64,000 bases of DNA, taken from Rhodobiaceae bacterium. Its GTDB lineage: Bacteria; Pseudomonadota; Alphaproteobacteria; Rhizobiales; Tepidamorphaceae. Below the pieces are notes generated by a model. That model was given only the letters and a program-made list of their open reading frames with translations. It was not told where the DNA came from and did not search any database. Positions 16,258-25,277 of the stretch are shown here, piece by piece. Location: NCBI GenBank assembly GCA_020637855.1, contig JACKJR010000001.1:1054001-1118000 (forward strand), read 5' to 3'. Each line of letters opens with the position of its first letter. The stretch's first letter is position 1. Made by a program: the position numbers and the translations under genes.

Positions 16258-16334
16258 TGGCGACCCCGGCAGGATTCGAACCTGCGACCATCAGCTTAGA
16301 AGGCTGGTGCTCTATCCAACTGAGCTACGGGGCC
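16258..16334 (-). tRNA. tRNA-Arg (anticodon TCT), CCA encoded
   Basis: The complementary strand starts GGCCCCGTAGCTCAGTTGG, has anticodon loop CTTCTAA and T-arm CAGGTTCGAATCCTG, and ends in CCA. Confidence 0.95.
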
Positions 16335-16371
16335 GTTTTTGATTGGGCCGCCGGGGCGCGAGGCGGGAAGT

Positions 16372-16677
16372 TCAGTGCGTCCACATCCCGCGGCGGTCGA
16401 AGCGGAAATTGTCGGAATAAGAGACGACACGGCGGCGGCGCGCAGGCTCTGAAAAGACCTGCGCATCGATGCCGTTCTTCTCGGCATAGGCAAGCGCTTC
16501 TTCCTTGCTGTCGAAGCTCAGGCGCAACTGCTGACGGGTATCGCGTGAACTCGTCCAGCCCATCAGCGGCTCGACCTCGCGGGGAGCCGCCTGTTCGAAC
16601 TCGAGCAACCAGTGGCGCGTCTTGGCTTTTCCAGATTGCATGGCCGTTCTTGCGGGGCGGTAGATCTTTGCGCGCAT
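16372..16677 (-). CDS. NDUFS4-like ETC complex I subunit family protein
   Basis: A 101-residue protein that matches the accessory complex I subunit family (mitochondrial 18 kDa/NDUFS4 type). It begins MRAKIYRPARTAMQSGKAKT, continues with WLLEFE and MGWTSSRDTRQQLRLSFDSKEEALAYAEKNG, and ends with RPGRR-like basic residues and FRFDRRGMWTH. In alphaproteobacteria this subunit is encoded away from the nuo operon, as here between tRNA-Arg and tRNA-Pro. It binds the peripheral arm of NADH:quinone oxidoreductase. Confidence 0.88.
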   Translation of the reverse strand: MRAKIYRPARTAMQSGKAKTRHWLLEFEQAAPREVEPLMGWTSSRDTRQQLRLSFDSKEEALAYAEKNGIDAQVFSEPARRRRVVSYSDNFRFDRRGMWTH

Positions 16678-16759
16678 GTATGTCTTCCAGCCTTAAGTGT
16701 TCATTCCCAAGTGTTCATTCCAAGGTCGGTGCGTACTGCCCACACGCCATTGCCGCGAA

Positions 16760-16836
16760 TGGTCGGGGCAGCAAGATTCGAACTTGCGACCCCCTGGTCC
16801 CAAACCAGGTGCGCTACCAGACTGCGCTATGCCCCG
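16760..16836 (-). tRNA. tRNA-Pro (anticodon TGG), CCA encoded
   Basis: The complementary strand begins CGGGGCATAGCGCAGTCTGG, with anticodon loop TTTGGGA, T-arm CAAGTTCGAATCTTG and CCA at the end. Confidence 0.95.
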
Positions 16837-17033
16837 ATCCGTGCCCGCGGCTAGCGGTGCAGCAGGTGCTAGGTGCCACCATAACACGGCTATGGCAAGC
16901 CGCTTGCGCGATTTCGATGTTCAATGCCGCAACCGATGTCCGGCATGGTTGACAAAAGACGGATACAAACGATGCGGGTATGGTCCCGGGTTCGGGTTTC
17001 GCTTTGAAATCGCCTACTGCTGCCCGGACACCA

Positions 17034-18227
17034 TCAAACCCCGCCACCCGCATTTCGCCAGCGTTCCAGCCCCGCCTCGAGGTCGGCTTTCAGGTCGGCG
17101 ACATCCTCCAGCCCGATATGCAGGCGGATGGCCGGGCCTTCGGCTTCGAATTTGGTCGCCGTGCGGTAGCTCGAACAATCGAACGGGATCGCAAGGCTCT
17201 CATATCCTCCCCAGGAATAGCCCAGTCCGAAATAGGCCAGGTGATCCAGGAAGGCCGCAACCGCTTCGTCCGGCCCCGGTTGCATGACGAGACTGAACAG
17301 GCCGGAGCTGCCGGTGAAGTCGCGCTTCCAGATAGCATGGCCGGGATGGCTTTCCAGCCCCGGATGCAACACGCGGGAGACTTCGGGCCGCGTTTCCAGC
17401 CAGCGCGCGATTTCGAGCGCCGAGGCCATGTGCCGGTCGAGCCGAACATGCATGGTTCTCAGGCCCCGCTGCCCCAGATAGATGTCGTCCGGGCTGCTGG
17501 CGAGCCCCATCGATCCCCAGGTATTGTGAAGGTCTTTCCAGAGCTTCGCATTCGCTGTCACGGTGCCAAGCATGATGTCGGAATGCCCGCCGGTATATTT
17601 CGTGCCTGCATAGACGGCGATGTCGGCGCCGTGTTCGAGCGGCCGGAAGAACAGCGGCGTCGCCCAGGTGTTGTCCATGATCGCGGGAATGTCCGCATCG
17701 TTCGCGATCGCCGTAACGGCCGGAACGTCCAGCATCTCGAATGTCTGCGAGCCGGGGGATTCAAAGAAGATAGCCTGCGTATTGTCGCGGATCAGCGTTT
17801 TCAGGCCATCGCTTGCGAGCAGGGGATCGAAATAGGTCGTCTCAATGCCAAGCGGTTTGAGAACCGTGTCGCAGAAATGACGGGTCGGATGATAGACGTT
17901 ATCAGCGACAAGGACATGGCCATTGGCCCGCACCACGCTCATGAAGGCCAGCGCGATCGCGGCAAGGCCTGAGGATGTGAGCACCGTTCCCGCGCCGCCG
18001 TCGAGTTCGGTCAGCGCGTCTTCCAGCGCCTCTGCCGTCGGGTTTCCGCGCCGGCCATAGGTGTAGCGCACCTTGCGCGACTTGAGCGTGGCGACATCGG
18101 GATAGAGCACCGTCGAGCCGTGATAGACCGGCGGATTGACGAAACCGAAATACTCCTCCGTCTTGCGGCCGGACCTGACGACCGTTGTCCCGAGGCCTTT
18201 TTCCGCGCTGTTCTTCTTGTCCGACAT
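17034..18227 (-). CDS. metC: Cystathionine beta-lyase (Cys/Met metabolism PLP enzyme)
   Basis: A 397-residue PLP enzyme of the Cys/Met metabolism family, most likely cleaving cystathionine to homocysteine. It shows YTYGRRGNPTAEALE near the N-terminus, a glycine-rich PLP loop (TSSGLAAIAL), SPGSQTFEMLD, DNTWATP and the PLP Lys near residue 210 in YAGTKYTGGHSD. EYFGFVNPPVYHGSTV fits the MetC rather than the MetB subgroup. I start at the ATG at 18225-18227, which follows GGGAGG; the frame stays open 32 codons upstream without family similarity. No SAM-type riboswitch is evident upstream. Confidence 0.9.
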   Translation of the reverse strand: MSDKKNSAEKGLGTTVVRSGRKTEEYFGFVNPPVYHGSTVLYPDVATLKSRKVRYTYGRRGNPTAEALEDALTELDGGAGTVLTSSGLAAIALAFMSVVRANGHVLVADNVYHPTRHFCDTVLKPLGIETTYFDPLLASDGLKTLIRDNTQAIFFESPGSQTFEMLDVPAVTAIANDADIPAIMDNTWATPLFFRPLEHGADIAVYAGTKYTGGHSDIMLGTVTANAKLWKDLHNTWGSMGLASSPDDIYLGQRGLRTMHVRLDRHMASALEIARWLETRPEVSRVLHPGLESHPGHAIWKRDFTGSSGLFSLVMQPGPDEAVAAFLDHLAYFGLGYSWGGYESLAIPFDCSSYRTATKFEAEGPAIRLHIGLEDVADLKADLEAGLERWRNAGGGV

Positions 18228-18758
18228 GTTTCCTCCCGGTTGCCCAAAAATCCCGCGTGCCCGCCATTTCGGCAAATGATGCGGCCCTGACCGCAGGCGA
18301 TACGGTTTACCTATTCTGATCACGAATGATACCGCAGTGCGTAAAAATCTTGACCTTGCAGCGATGATCGCCTTGGATGGGGCTGCTGTCGCCGGATACG
18401 GTCAACAAGGCGGAGAAACCGCCGGACAGCCTGAGGGGAACAGGGGGTGTCATTATATGGCATCCATGCGCGCGGATTTCCGCGTCGTCTGCCTTTTCCT
18501 TCCTGGCTTGTCCGGCTTGCTGCCGGATCGTTTCTGCCCGCCACATCGCTTCATAGCCGGTGCTTATTTAATTCCGGCGCTATGGAGCGGTATGGGCAAC
18601 TCCCGGTGTATGGCGAAGGTGAGAGAGGGGACTAGCCTGTGGCGCTGAATGCTTGGTGGGGAATCGCGAGACGAGAGTTTCGCGGATTTTCACGTGAAGA
18701 AGCCAGCAACGCCACGGGTCGAAGCCCGGGAACAGCAATTGAAAGAAAAGGCTGCAAG
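18228..18758. other. Intergenic region between divergent metC and aapJ
   Basis: These 531 bases hold the promoters of both genes. A 103-codon frame at 18337-18648 (+) has no recognisable similarity or ribosome site and is not called. No convincing riboswitch, tRNA or strong operator is visible; an ATG-poor, purine-rich leader (GAGAGAGGGG) precedes aapJ. Confidence 0.5.
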
Positions 18759-19775
18759 ATGAAACATCTTTTCACGGCCGCGGTCGTAACCGCCGCGTTC
18801 GGCTTTGGCGCTGTCGGCGCCCAGGCAGCGTCACTCGATGACGTCAAGGCCAAGGGCTTCGTTCAGTGCGGTGTGAGCCAGGGTCTGCCGGGCTTCTCCA
18901 ACCCGGACGACAAGGGTAACTGGACCGGCATTGACGTTGATTACTGCCGCGCTCTGGCAGCGGCTGTCTTCGGCAGCGGCGACGCTGTTAAGTTCACGCC
19001 GCTTTCGGCCAAGGAGCGTTTTACCGCGCTTCAGACCGGTGAAGTCGACATCCTGTCGCGCAACACCACCTGGACCATGGGCCGCGACACCTCGCTTGGC
19101 CTGAACTTTGCCGGTGTGACCTACTATGACGGTCAGGGCTTCATGGTTCGCAAATCGCTTGGCGTGACCTCTGCGCTCGAGCTCGAAGGCGCCAGCGTTT
19201 GCACCAACACCGGTACGACGACGGAGCTCAACGTTGCGGACTACTTCCGTGCCAACAACATGAACTACGAAATCGTCGCCTTCGAGAAGGCTGACGAGGT
19301 TGTCGGTGCTTATGATGCCGGTCGCTGCGATGTTTACACCACGGACGCATCGGGCCTGTATGCACAGCGTCTGAAACTGACCAACCCGGACGATCACGTG
19401 GTTCTGCCCGAGATCATCTCCAAGGAGCCGCTCGGCCCGGTCGTCCGTCAGGGCGATGACCAGTGGTTCAACATTGCCAAGTGGGTGTACTTCGCACTCA
19501 TCAATGCCGAGGAGCTCGGTGTGACCAAAGCCAATGTCGGCGACATGATGGGTTCCGACAATCCGTCCATCAAGCGTCTGCTCGGCACCGAAGGCGGCTT
19601 TGGTGAAGCCATTGGCCTGGGCAACGACTGGGCTGCCAACGCCATCAAGGCGGTTGGCAACTACGGCGAAATGTTCGACGCCAACGTCGGCCCGGACACG
19701 CCGCTTGGCATTGCGCGCGGTCAGAATGCTCTGTGGAGCAAGGGTGGCCTGCAGTACGCACCGCCGGTTCGTTAA
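18759..19775 (+). CDS. aapJ: General L-amino acid ABC transporter, substrate-binding protein
   Basis: A 338-residue periplasmic protein with a signal peptide (residues about 1-23, ending GAQAA). The SBP_bac_3 domain follows: LDDVKAKGFVQCGVSQGLPGFSNPDDKGNW-type start, CRALAAAVFG, AKERFTALQTGEVDILSRNTT and a conserved Cys pair typical of AapJ. It binds a wide range of L-amino acids for AapQMP. The ATG at 18759 gives the family length (about 340). A strong hairpin after its stop probably raises its expression over the membrane subunits. Confidence 0.93.
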   Translation: MKHLFTAAVVTAAFGFGAVGAQAASLDDVKAKGFVQCGVSQGLPGFSNPDDKGNWTGIDVDYCRALAAAVFGSGDAVKFTPLSAKERFTALQTGEVDILSRNTTWTMGRDTSLGLNFAGVTYYDGQGFMVRKSLGVTSALELEGASVCTNTGTTTELNVADYFRANNMNYEIVAFEKADEVVGAYDAGRCDVYTTDASGLYAQRLKLTNPDDHVVLPEIISKEPLGPVVRQGDDQWFNIAKWVYFALINAEELGVTKANVGDMMGSDNPSIKRLLGTEGGFGEAIGLGNDWAANAIKAVGNYGEMFDANVGPDTPLGIARGQNALWSKGGLQYAPPVR

Positions 19776-19792
19776 TCGGCTGCTTTGAATAC

Positions 19793-19819
19793 TCTCCGGC
19801 CGGCAATACCGGCCGGAGA
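19793..19819 (+). terminator. Intraoperonic hairpin between aapJ and aapQ
   Basis: Perfect 11-base stem TCTCCGGCCGG / CCGGCCGGAGA with loop CAATA, 17 bases after the aapJ stop and lacking a T-run. It fits a stabiliser or partial terminator favouring aapJ mRNA. The rest of the 308-base gap up to aapQ shows no gene or other clear signal. Confidence 0.65.
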
Positions 19820-20083
19820 ATCTCGACCGGGCCCTGCGCGCGAACTGCTGGAGACGCGTAAGGATCTGGAACCACGAAGGCAGGGATTCCGCTTCAAACT
19901 GTCTGGGGGCAGACGGTTTCTGGCTTTGGACTACCGGGGAAACACCCCTGGGCGTTGAAAGCAATTTGCCGGATTTCCTGTTGCCTGCACCAAAGGTTGC
20001 CACTGCGCATCCGGGCAGGCCGTTTGACCCATTGAGCGCAAGCACATCCCGAGAGTGCGGCGCGAAAGGCGGGCAGAGGGGCA

Positions 20084-21274
20084 ATGGCAATTCAGGAAAC
20101 AATGGGCGAAGCGCCTGCAAAGGCATCGTTCATTTACGATCCCAAAGTTCGCGGCGTTTTTTACCAGATCGTTCTGGTGGCCGCGATTGTATGGCTTGGG
20201 TGGGAATTTATCACCAACGCTGCGCGGAACCTGGAACAGCAGAACATTTCGTCAGGCTTCGGGTTCCTCAAGAACACGGCCGGTTTCGGAATTATCCAGT
20301 CGCTGGTGGATTATGCCGAGGAGTCCAGTTATGGCCAGGCGCTTTGGGTCGGCTTTCTTAACACGGTCCTGATTGCGTTCCTCGGAATCATCCTTGCCAC
20401 TGTCATCGGCTTCGTCGTCGGCATCGCCCGGCTGTCGAACAACTGGGTCATTTCCCGCATCGCCTATGTCTATATCGAGGTATTGCGCAATATCCCGCTG
20501 CTGCTGCAGATCTTCTTCTGGTATTTCGCCGTTCTGCGCGCGGTACCCAATCCGCGCAATTCGTTCGAGATGATGTTCGGGACAATGTTCCTGAACAATC
20601 GTGGCCTGTTCATGCCGCGGCCGGTCTTCGGTGAAGGGTCGATCCTGATCCTGATCGGGCTCATCGTCGGTGTCGTCGGTGCGTTCGTCGTTTCCAGTTG
20701 GGCGCGCAAGCGCCAGATGGCGACTGGCCAGCAATTCCCGTCCTTTCGGGTCGGCCTTGCCCTGATCTTCGGACTGCCGTTTCTCGGCTATCTGCTTTCG
20801 GGCTTGCCGGTGACGCTGGATCATCCCGAGTTGAAGGGGTTCAACTTCGTCGGTGGCATGAAGGTCATTCCCGAATTCATGGCACTCTTGCTGGCACTGT
20901 CGATCTACACGGCGACCTTCATTGCCGAGATCGTCCGCGCAGGCATTCTCGCCGTTAGCCACGGCCAGACCGAGGCGTCGCATGCGCTGGGACTGCGGCC
21001 CGGGCCGACGCTGCGCCTTGTGGTCATCCCACAGGCCATGCGCGTCATCATTCCGCCGCTGACGAGCCAATATCTGAACCTGACGAAAAACTCGTCGCTT
21101 GCAGTTGCCATTGCCTATCCCGATCTCGTCTCTGTCGGCGGCACGGTTCTCAATCAGACCGGCCAGGCCATCGAGATCATCGGGATATGGATGCTCGTGT
21201 ACCTGTCATTGAGCCTGCTCACGTCAGGTTTCATGAACTGGTACAACGACCGCATGTCGCTGGTTGAGCGGTGA
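20084..21274 (+). CDS. aapQ: General L-amino acid ABC transporter permease
   Basis: A 396-residue inner-membrane permease of the HisMQ family. About eight hydrophobic helices are visible (for example IVLVAAIVWLGWEFIT, VLIAFLGIILATVIGFVVG). The large insertion between the N-terminal helices and the core is characteristic of AapQ. The EAA loop EASHALGLRPGPTLRLVVIPQAMRV-type segment near residue 302 docks on AapP. The ATG follows GAGGGGC. It is spaced 14 bases before aapM. Confidence 0.92.
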   Translation: MAIQETMGEAPAKASFIYDPKVRGVFYQIVLVAAIVWLGWEFITNAARNLEQQNISSGFGFLKNTAGFGIIQSLVDYAEESSYGQALWVGFLNTVLIAFLGIILATVIGFVVGIARLSNNWVISRIAYVYIEVLRNIPLLLQIFFWYFAVLRAVPNPRNSFEMMFGTMFLNNRGLFMPRPVFGEGSILILIGLIVGVVGAFVVSSWARKRQMATGQQFPSFRVGLALIFGLPFLGYLLSGLPVTLDHPELKGFNFVGGMKVIPEFMALLLALSIYTATFIAEIVRAGILAVSHGQTEASHALGLRPGPTLRLVVIPQAMRVIIPPLTSQYLNLTKNSSLAVAIAYPDLVSVGGTVLNQTGQAIEIIGIWMLVYLSLSLLTSGFMNWYNDRMSLVER

Positions 21275-21288
21275 GGGGGAGCAGGAGC

Positions 21289-22620
21289 ATGGCAAAAACA
21301 ACAAAACCGCTTGCTGCCTCGTCCGGCGCCGGCTGGGTCCGCACCGAGATGGAGGAGGTGCTCGCCGCACCGATCTCCGATGTCGGCTTGATAGGTTGGA
21401 TGCGGCAGAATCTGTTCTCCAGCATTCCAAACACGATCCTGACCCTTATCGGCGCTTACCTGATCTACCTGCTGGTACCGCCGCTGATCAATTTCGGCGT
21501 TGTTCACGCAGTCTGGAATGGTGAGAACCGTGAAGCCTGTGTGGGCTCTCACGGTGCCTGCTGGGCCTATGTAAAGGCTTATTTCCCGCAATTCATCTAC
21601 GGCCGTTATCCCGATGCGGAGCGGTGGCGGGTGAATCTTGTATTTCTGATGCTGGCGGGAGGGCTGATACCCCTTCTGATGCCCAGCCTGCCGTTCAAGC
21701 GGGCGAATACGATTTTCATGCTGCTGATCTTTCCGGTTGTATCCTTCATCCTGCTGACCGGTGGCAACGTGGATCCGGGCGCATGGGCGTGGATTGCCCT
21801 GGCGGTCATCGGCATCATTGCTTTCGCGATGGTGCTGCTTCCGGTTATTGCCGGGCAGGCCGACATCGCTTCGCGCAGCAAACAGTTGATGGTGGTTGCC
21901 GTGCTACTAGCGATACCGGCGGCCATCATGCTGCTGTTCTCGATTGACTTCGGTCTGGAGCATGTCGAGACGGCGAATTGGGGCGGATTGCTGGTGACAT
22001 TGGTGATCGCGATCACCGGTATTGCCGCGTCGCTTCCCTTCGGTATCGCACTGGCGCTGGGACGCCGCTCGCAACTGCCGATCGTGCGTCTGATCTCGGT
22101 AATCTTCATCGAGTTCTGGCGTGGCGTGCCGCTGATCACGGTGCTGTTCATGTCGAGCGTCGTGCTGCCGCTGTTCATGAACGAAGGCGTGACCATCGAC
22201 AAACTGTTCCGTGTTCTGGTCGGCGTGACGCTGTTTGCCTCCGCATACATGGCCGAAGTCGTGCGCGGTGGTCTGCAGGCGATTCCGAAAGGGCAGTATG
22301 AAGGCGCCGATGCGCTCGGGCTGACCTTTTGGCAAAAGATGAATCTCATCGTTTTGCCGCAGGCGCTGAAGCTCGTCATTCCGGGTATCGTGAATACCTT
22401 TATCGGGCTGTTCAAGGACACGACACTCGTCCTGATCGTCGGCCTGTTCGATCTGCTGGGTCAGATCCAGTCCTCATTCACGGACCCGACATGGTCGTCG
22501 CCGACACAGGGGCACACCGGCTATCTGTTCGCCGCGATAATGTTCTGGATCTTCTGCTTCAGCATGTCGCGCTATTCGATTTTCATGGAAAAACGGCTCG
22601 ATACGGGCCGCAAACGGTAA
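21289..22620 (+). CDS. aapM: General L-amino acid ABC transporter permease
   Basis: A 443-residue permease that partners AapQ. It has an N-terminal hydrophilic stretch (AKTTKPLAASSGAGWVRTEM), several helices, a long insertion with a soluble loop containing conserved Cys residues (REACVGSHGACWAYVK), and the HisMQ core with the EAA loop GQYEGADALGLTFWQKMNLI-type segment. The ATG at 21289 is preceded by GGAGCAGGAG; an in-frame upstream start at 21271 overlaps the aapQ end and is less likely. The C-terminus ends SIFMEKRLDTGRKR, 15 bases before aapP. Confidence 0.92.
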   Translation: MAKTTKPLAASSGAGWVRTEMEEVLAAPISDVGLIGWMRQNLFSSIPNTILTLIGAYLIYLLVPPLINFGVVHAVWNGENREACVGSHGACWAYVKAYFPQFIYGRYPDAERWRVNLVFLMLAGGLIPLLMPSLPFKRANTIFMLLIFPVVSFILLTGGNVDPGAWAWIALAVIGIIAFAMVLLPVIAGQADIASRSKQLMVVAVLLAIPAAIMLLFSIDFGLEHVETANWGGLLVTLVIAITGIAASLPFGIALALGRRSQLPIVRLISVIFIEFWRGVPLITVLFMSSVVLPLFMNEGVTIDKLFRVLVGVTLFASAYMAEVVRGGLQAIPKGQYEGADALGLTFWQKMNLIVLPQALKLVIPGIVNTFIGLFKDTTLVLIVGLFDLLGQIQSSFTDPTWSSPTQGHTGYLFAAIMFWIFCFSMSRYSIFMEKRLDTGRKR

Positions 22621-22635
22621 CGAGGGGAATTTTCG

Positions 22636-23610
22636 ATGGCCAAGACCACACGGTCCACAACCACGAAACCGAAAGCGGCTTCCGCGAGGGGAGCTGCAAA
22701 AAAGCCGGCGGCGGCGAAACCGGCCGCTGCGAAACCGGCGGCCAAAGCCGCCGCCAAGCCAGCCGCGGTCAGGAAACCTGCCGCCGCCAGGAAGCCTGCC
22801 GCGGCTAAGCCGAAGGCAGCTGCAAAAGCGGCAGCCTCGAACGGTGCTGCCACCAAGAAGCTGCACATTTCCGATACCGAGGTGGCGATCGAAATCATCA
22901 ACATGCACAAGTGGTACGGCGAGTTCCACGTGCTCAAGGACATCAACCTGAGGGTGATGCGCGGCGAACGCATCGTCATCTGCGGACCATCGGGTTCGGG
23001 CAAGTCCACGATGATCCGCTGCATCAACCGGCTGGAAGAACACCAGAAGGGCCAGATCATCGTCGACGGGATCGAACTGACCAACGATCTGAAGAAGATC
23101 GACGAGATCCGCCGCGAAGTCGGCATGGTGTTCCAGCACTTCAACCTGTTCCCGCATCTCACGATCCTCGAGAACTGCACGCTGGCGCCGATATGGGTGC
23201 GCAAGATGCCGAAGAAGGAAGCCGAGGAGATCGCGATGCACTATCTCGGCAAGGTCAAGATCCCCGAGCAGGCGAACAAGTATCCCGGCCAGCTTTCCGG
23301 CGGTCAGCAGCAGCGCGTGGCGATCGCCCGCTCGCTGTGCATGAACCCGCGCATCATGCTGTTCGATGAACCGACTTCTGCGCTCGATCCGGAAATGATC
23401 AAGGAAGTGCTCGACACCATGGTGTCGCTCGCCGAGGACGGCATGACCATGCTCTGCGTCACCCACGAAATGGGCTTTGCCCGCCAGGTGGCGAACCGGG
23501 TCATCTTCATGGACCAGGGCCAGATCATCGAGCAGAACGATCCGGTCAGCTTCTTCGATCACCCCAAGCACGAGCGCACGAAGCTGTTCCTGTCGCAGAT
23601 TCTGCACTAA
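22636..23610 (+). CDS. aapP: General L-amino acid ABC transporter ATP-binding protein with a histone-H1-like N-terminal tail
   Basis: A 324-residue ATPase. The core from about residue 78 onward is a normal AapP/GlnQ-type domain: Walker A GPSGSGKST, Q-loop FQHFNLFPH, signature LSGGQ, Walker B IMLFDEPTSALD and switch His in CVTHEM, ending LFLSQILH. The family is about 250-258 residues; the extra part is residues 1-75, with 20 Lys/Arg, no acidic residue and six KPAA units. The only good start is the ATG at 22636 after CGAGGGGAA; no suitable start codon exists at the core's beginning. The tail looks like bacterial H1-like Ala-Lys-Pro segments; its purpose is unknown. It is the last gene of aapJQMP. 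Confidence 0.92.
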   Translation: MAKTTRSTTTKPKAASARGAAKKPAAAKPAAAKPAAKAAAKPAAVRKPAAARKPAAAKPKAAAKAAASNGAATKKLHISDTEVAIEIINMHKWYGEFHVLKDINLRVMRGERIVICGPSGSGKSTMIRCINRLEEHQKGQIIVDGIELTNDLKKIDEIRREVGMVFQHFNLFPHLTILENCTLAPIWVRKMPKKEAEEIAMHYLGKVKIPEQANKYPGQLSGGQQQRVAIARSLCMNPRIMLFDEPTSALDPEMIKEVLDTMVSLAEDGMTMLCVTHEMGFARQVANRVIFMDQGQIIEQNDPVSFFDHPKHERTKLFLSQILH

Positions 23611-23632
23611 CACGGTTTCGCATAGAGACGAC

Positions 23633-23658
23633 AAAGGCGGCGCTTCGGCGTCGCCTTT
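23633..23658. terminator. Bidirectional terminator between aapP and sseA
   Basis: The stem AAAGGCGGCG / CGTCGCCTTT (one G-T pair) with loop CTTCGG is followed by a T-run on the + strand, with an A-run preceding on the same strand. It can serve both convergent genes. Confidence 0.8.
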
Positions 23659-23688
23659 TTGATTCCGGAAATTGTCTTGCGAACGTGA

Positions 23689-24540
23689 TTAGTCTGCGGC
23701 GATGTCGCGCCCGCCTTCCGCGCCCCAGTCTGCCCATGAACCGTCATAGAGGCCGGCGGGTTTGCGGCCGATTGCTTCCAGTCCGAGGCTGAGGACCGCC
23801 GCGGTTACGCCCGATCCACACATGGTCACCACCGGTTTGTCCAGATCAATGCCCGCGGCAACGAAAGCGGCCTCGATTTCCGCGTTGCTTTTGAGCGTTC
23901 CGTCGCCGTTGAGCAAGGTGGGGAAGGGAAGATTGCATGCGCCTTCAATGTGACCGGAACGCACGCCACCGCGCGGTTCGGGTGCCTTTCCGGCAAAGCG
24001 GTCGGCAGGGCGCGCATCGACGAGTTGGGCGGTGCCATTCTTCAGGTGCGCGGCGACGTCATCGGCATCGGCCACCATGGCGGCGTTGCGCCGTGCGGAA
24101 AAATGACCTTCGAGAGTTCTTGGCACATCCTGTGTGACGGGGCGGTCCTCGGCGATCCACTTCGGCAGGCCGCCATCGAGCACGGCAACGTCCTCATGAC
24201 CCATGGCGTGGAACATCCACCAGACGCGTGCCGCCGAAAACATGCCAAGCTGATCGTAGACAACGATCTTCTGCCCGTCGCCGAGACCGAGCTTGCGCAT
24301 GTGGGAAGCGAATTTCTCCGGCCGTGGCAGCATGTGCGGCAGGTCACTCTTTTCATCGGAAATCGCATCGATATCGAAGAACATGGCGCCTGGAATATGC
24401 GCTTCGTCATATTCGGCCTGCCCGTTGCGGCCCGTTGGCGGCAAGTGCCAGCTGCCATCGAGAATAACGATGTCCGGCGCGTCCAGATGCTTCGCAAGCC
24501 ACTCGGTTGATACGACGAATTCAGACCGCCTGTCAGGCAT
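23689..24540 (-). CDS. sseA: 3-mercaptopyruvate sulfurtransferase
   Basis: A 283-residue, two-rhodanese-domain protein. The catalytic loop reads CGSGVTA (near residue 237), the form found in mercaptopyruvate rather than thiosulfate sulfurtransferases. The N-terminal domain has WLAKHLDAPDIVILDGSW, and the second DARPADRFAGKAPEPRGGVRSGHI-type sequence. It transfers sulfur from the cysteine-derived 3-mercaptopyruvate. The ATG at 24538-24540 has a GGAGG ribosome site. It lies 20 bases after the AlaX gene in the same direction, so cysteine synthase, AlaX and SseA form one likely operon. Confidence 0.9.
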   Translation of the reverse strand: MPDRRSEFVVSTEWLAKHLDAPDIVILDGSWHLPPTGRNGQAEYDEAHIPGAMFFDIDAISDEKSDLPHMLPRPEKFASHMRKLGLGDGQKIVVYDQLGMFSAARVWWMFHAMGHEDVAVLDGGLPKWIAEDRPVTQDVPRTLEGHFSARRNAAMVADADDVAAHLKNGTAQLVDARPADRFAGKAPEPRGGVRSGHIEGACNLPFPTLLNGDGTLKSNAEIEAAFVAAGIDLDKPVVTMCGSGVTAAVLSLGLEAIGRKPAGLYDGSWADWGAEGGRDIAAD

Positions 24541-24560
24541 TCGGGTTCCTCCAGTGATTT

Positions 24561-25277
24561 TTATGAGAACGCGAAACGGATACGCCGGTTCTCGCGCCCC
24601 TTATTCTCGATCTTTGTCACGACCAGCTTGCCGATTTCGCTCGTGGACGCAACATGGGTTCCGCCGCAGGGCTGGCTGTCGAGCGCGCCGTCTTCTCCGA
24701 TCAGGACAAGACGCACACGGCCCGTGCCGCGCGGAGGGCGGACGTTTTTGGATTTGACCAGACCGGGATTCGCGTCGAGCTCGGCTTCGCTGATCCATTT
24801 CGTCGTGACCGGGTGCCCTGCCGCGATCATTTCATTGAGCACCGCGGTCAGTTCTTCCTTGGTCGGCGGTTGAGGGATATCGAAATCGACGCGCGAAGTT
24901 TCTTCGCCAACGGAAGCACCTGTAATCGGGTAAGGACAGGCGACTGTCACAAGGTGACAGGCCGTGTGCATTTTCATGAGCTTGAGACGCCGCTCCCAGT
25001 CGATGACAGCGGTGATGCTTTCGCCCGGTTGGGGCAGTTCCTGTTCCGGCGCGGGCACATGAACGATCTCGCCGGGGGCATCACCCTTGACGGTCGTGGC
25101 GATGATGACCTCGCGCCCATCCGCCAGCACCAGTTTGCCGTTGTCGCCGGGCTGGCCGCCACTGGTCGCATAGAACACTGTGCGGTCAAGCACGATGCCG
25201 CCGCGCTCGTTGATCCCTGAAACCTGTGCTTCACAGCTCTTCAGATAAGCATCATCGTTGAACAGCAACTCGGTCAT
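24561..25277 (-). CDS. Alanyl-tRNA editing protein (AlaX family)
   Basis: A 238-residue free-standing editing domain related to the AlaRS editing and C-terminal parts, which deacylates mischarged Ser- or Gly-tRNA-Ala. The zinc ligands are present as HTACH near residue 98 and CGGTH near residue 203, and the glycine motif TSGGQPGD is near 38. Size fits AlaX type II. The start ATG (25275-25277) overlaps the stop of the cysteine synthase gene (ATGA), so translation is coupled. Linkage to cysteine metabolism is unexplained. Confidence 0.88.
   Translation of the reverse strand: MTELLFNDDAYLKSCEAQVSGINERGGIVLDRTVFYATSGGQPGDNGKLVLADGREVIIATTVKGDAPGEIVHVPAPEQELPQPGESITAVIDWERRLKLMKMHTACHLVTVACPYPITGASVGEETSRVDFDIPQPPTKEELTAVLNEMIAAGHPVTTKWISEAELDANPGLVKSKNVRPPRGTGRVRLVLIGEDGALDSQPCGGTHVASTSEIGKLVVTKIENKGRENRRIRFAFS

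Noticed and set aside
18228..18330. SAM-responsive riboswitch before metC
   Set aside because: The leader lacks the conserved pseudoknot elements of SAM-II; only ordinary sequence precedes the ribosome site.
18337..18648. A 103-codon frame in the metC-aapJ gap
   Set aside because: It has a GTG start without a ribosome site and no recognisable composition or similarity.
22690..22850. Tandem-repeat or CRISPR-like look of the GC-rich DNA in the aapP start
   Set aside because: The repetition follows from Ala-Lys-Pro codons with varied third positions, without spacers or exact repeats.
22474..23634. A 386-codon minus-strand frame opposite aapP
   Set aside because: It is the antisense of the AapP core and basic tail; its Gly/Arg/Phe-rich middle is just the complement of the Ala/Lys/Pro codons.
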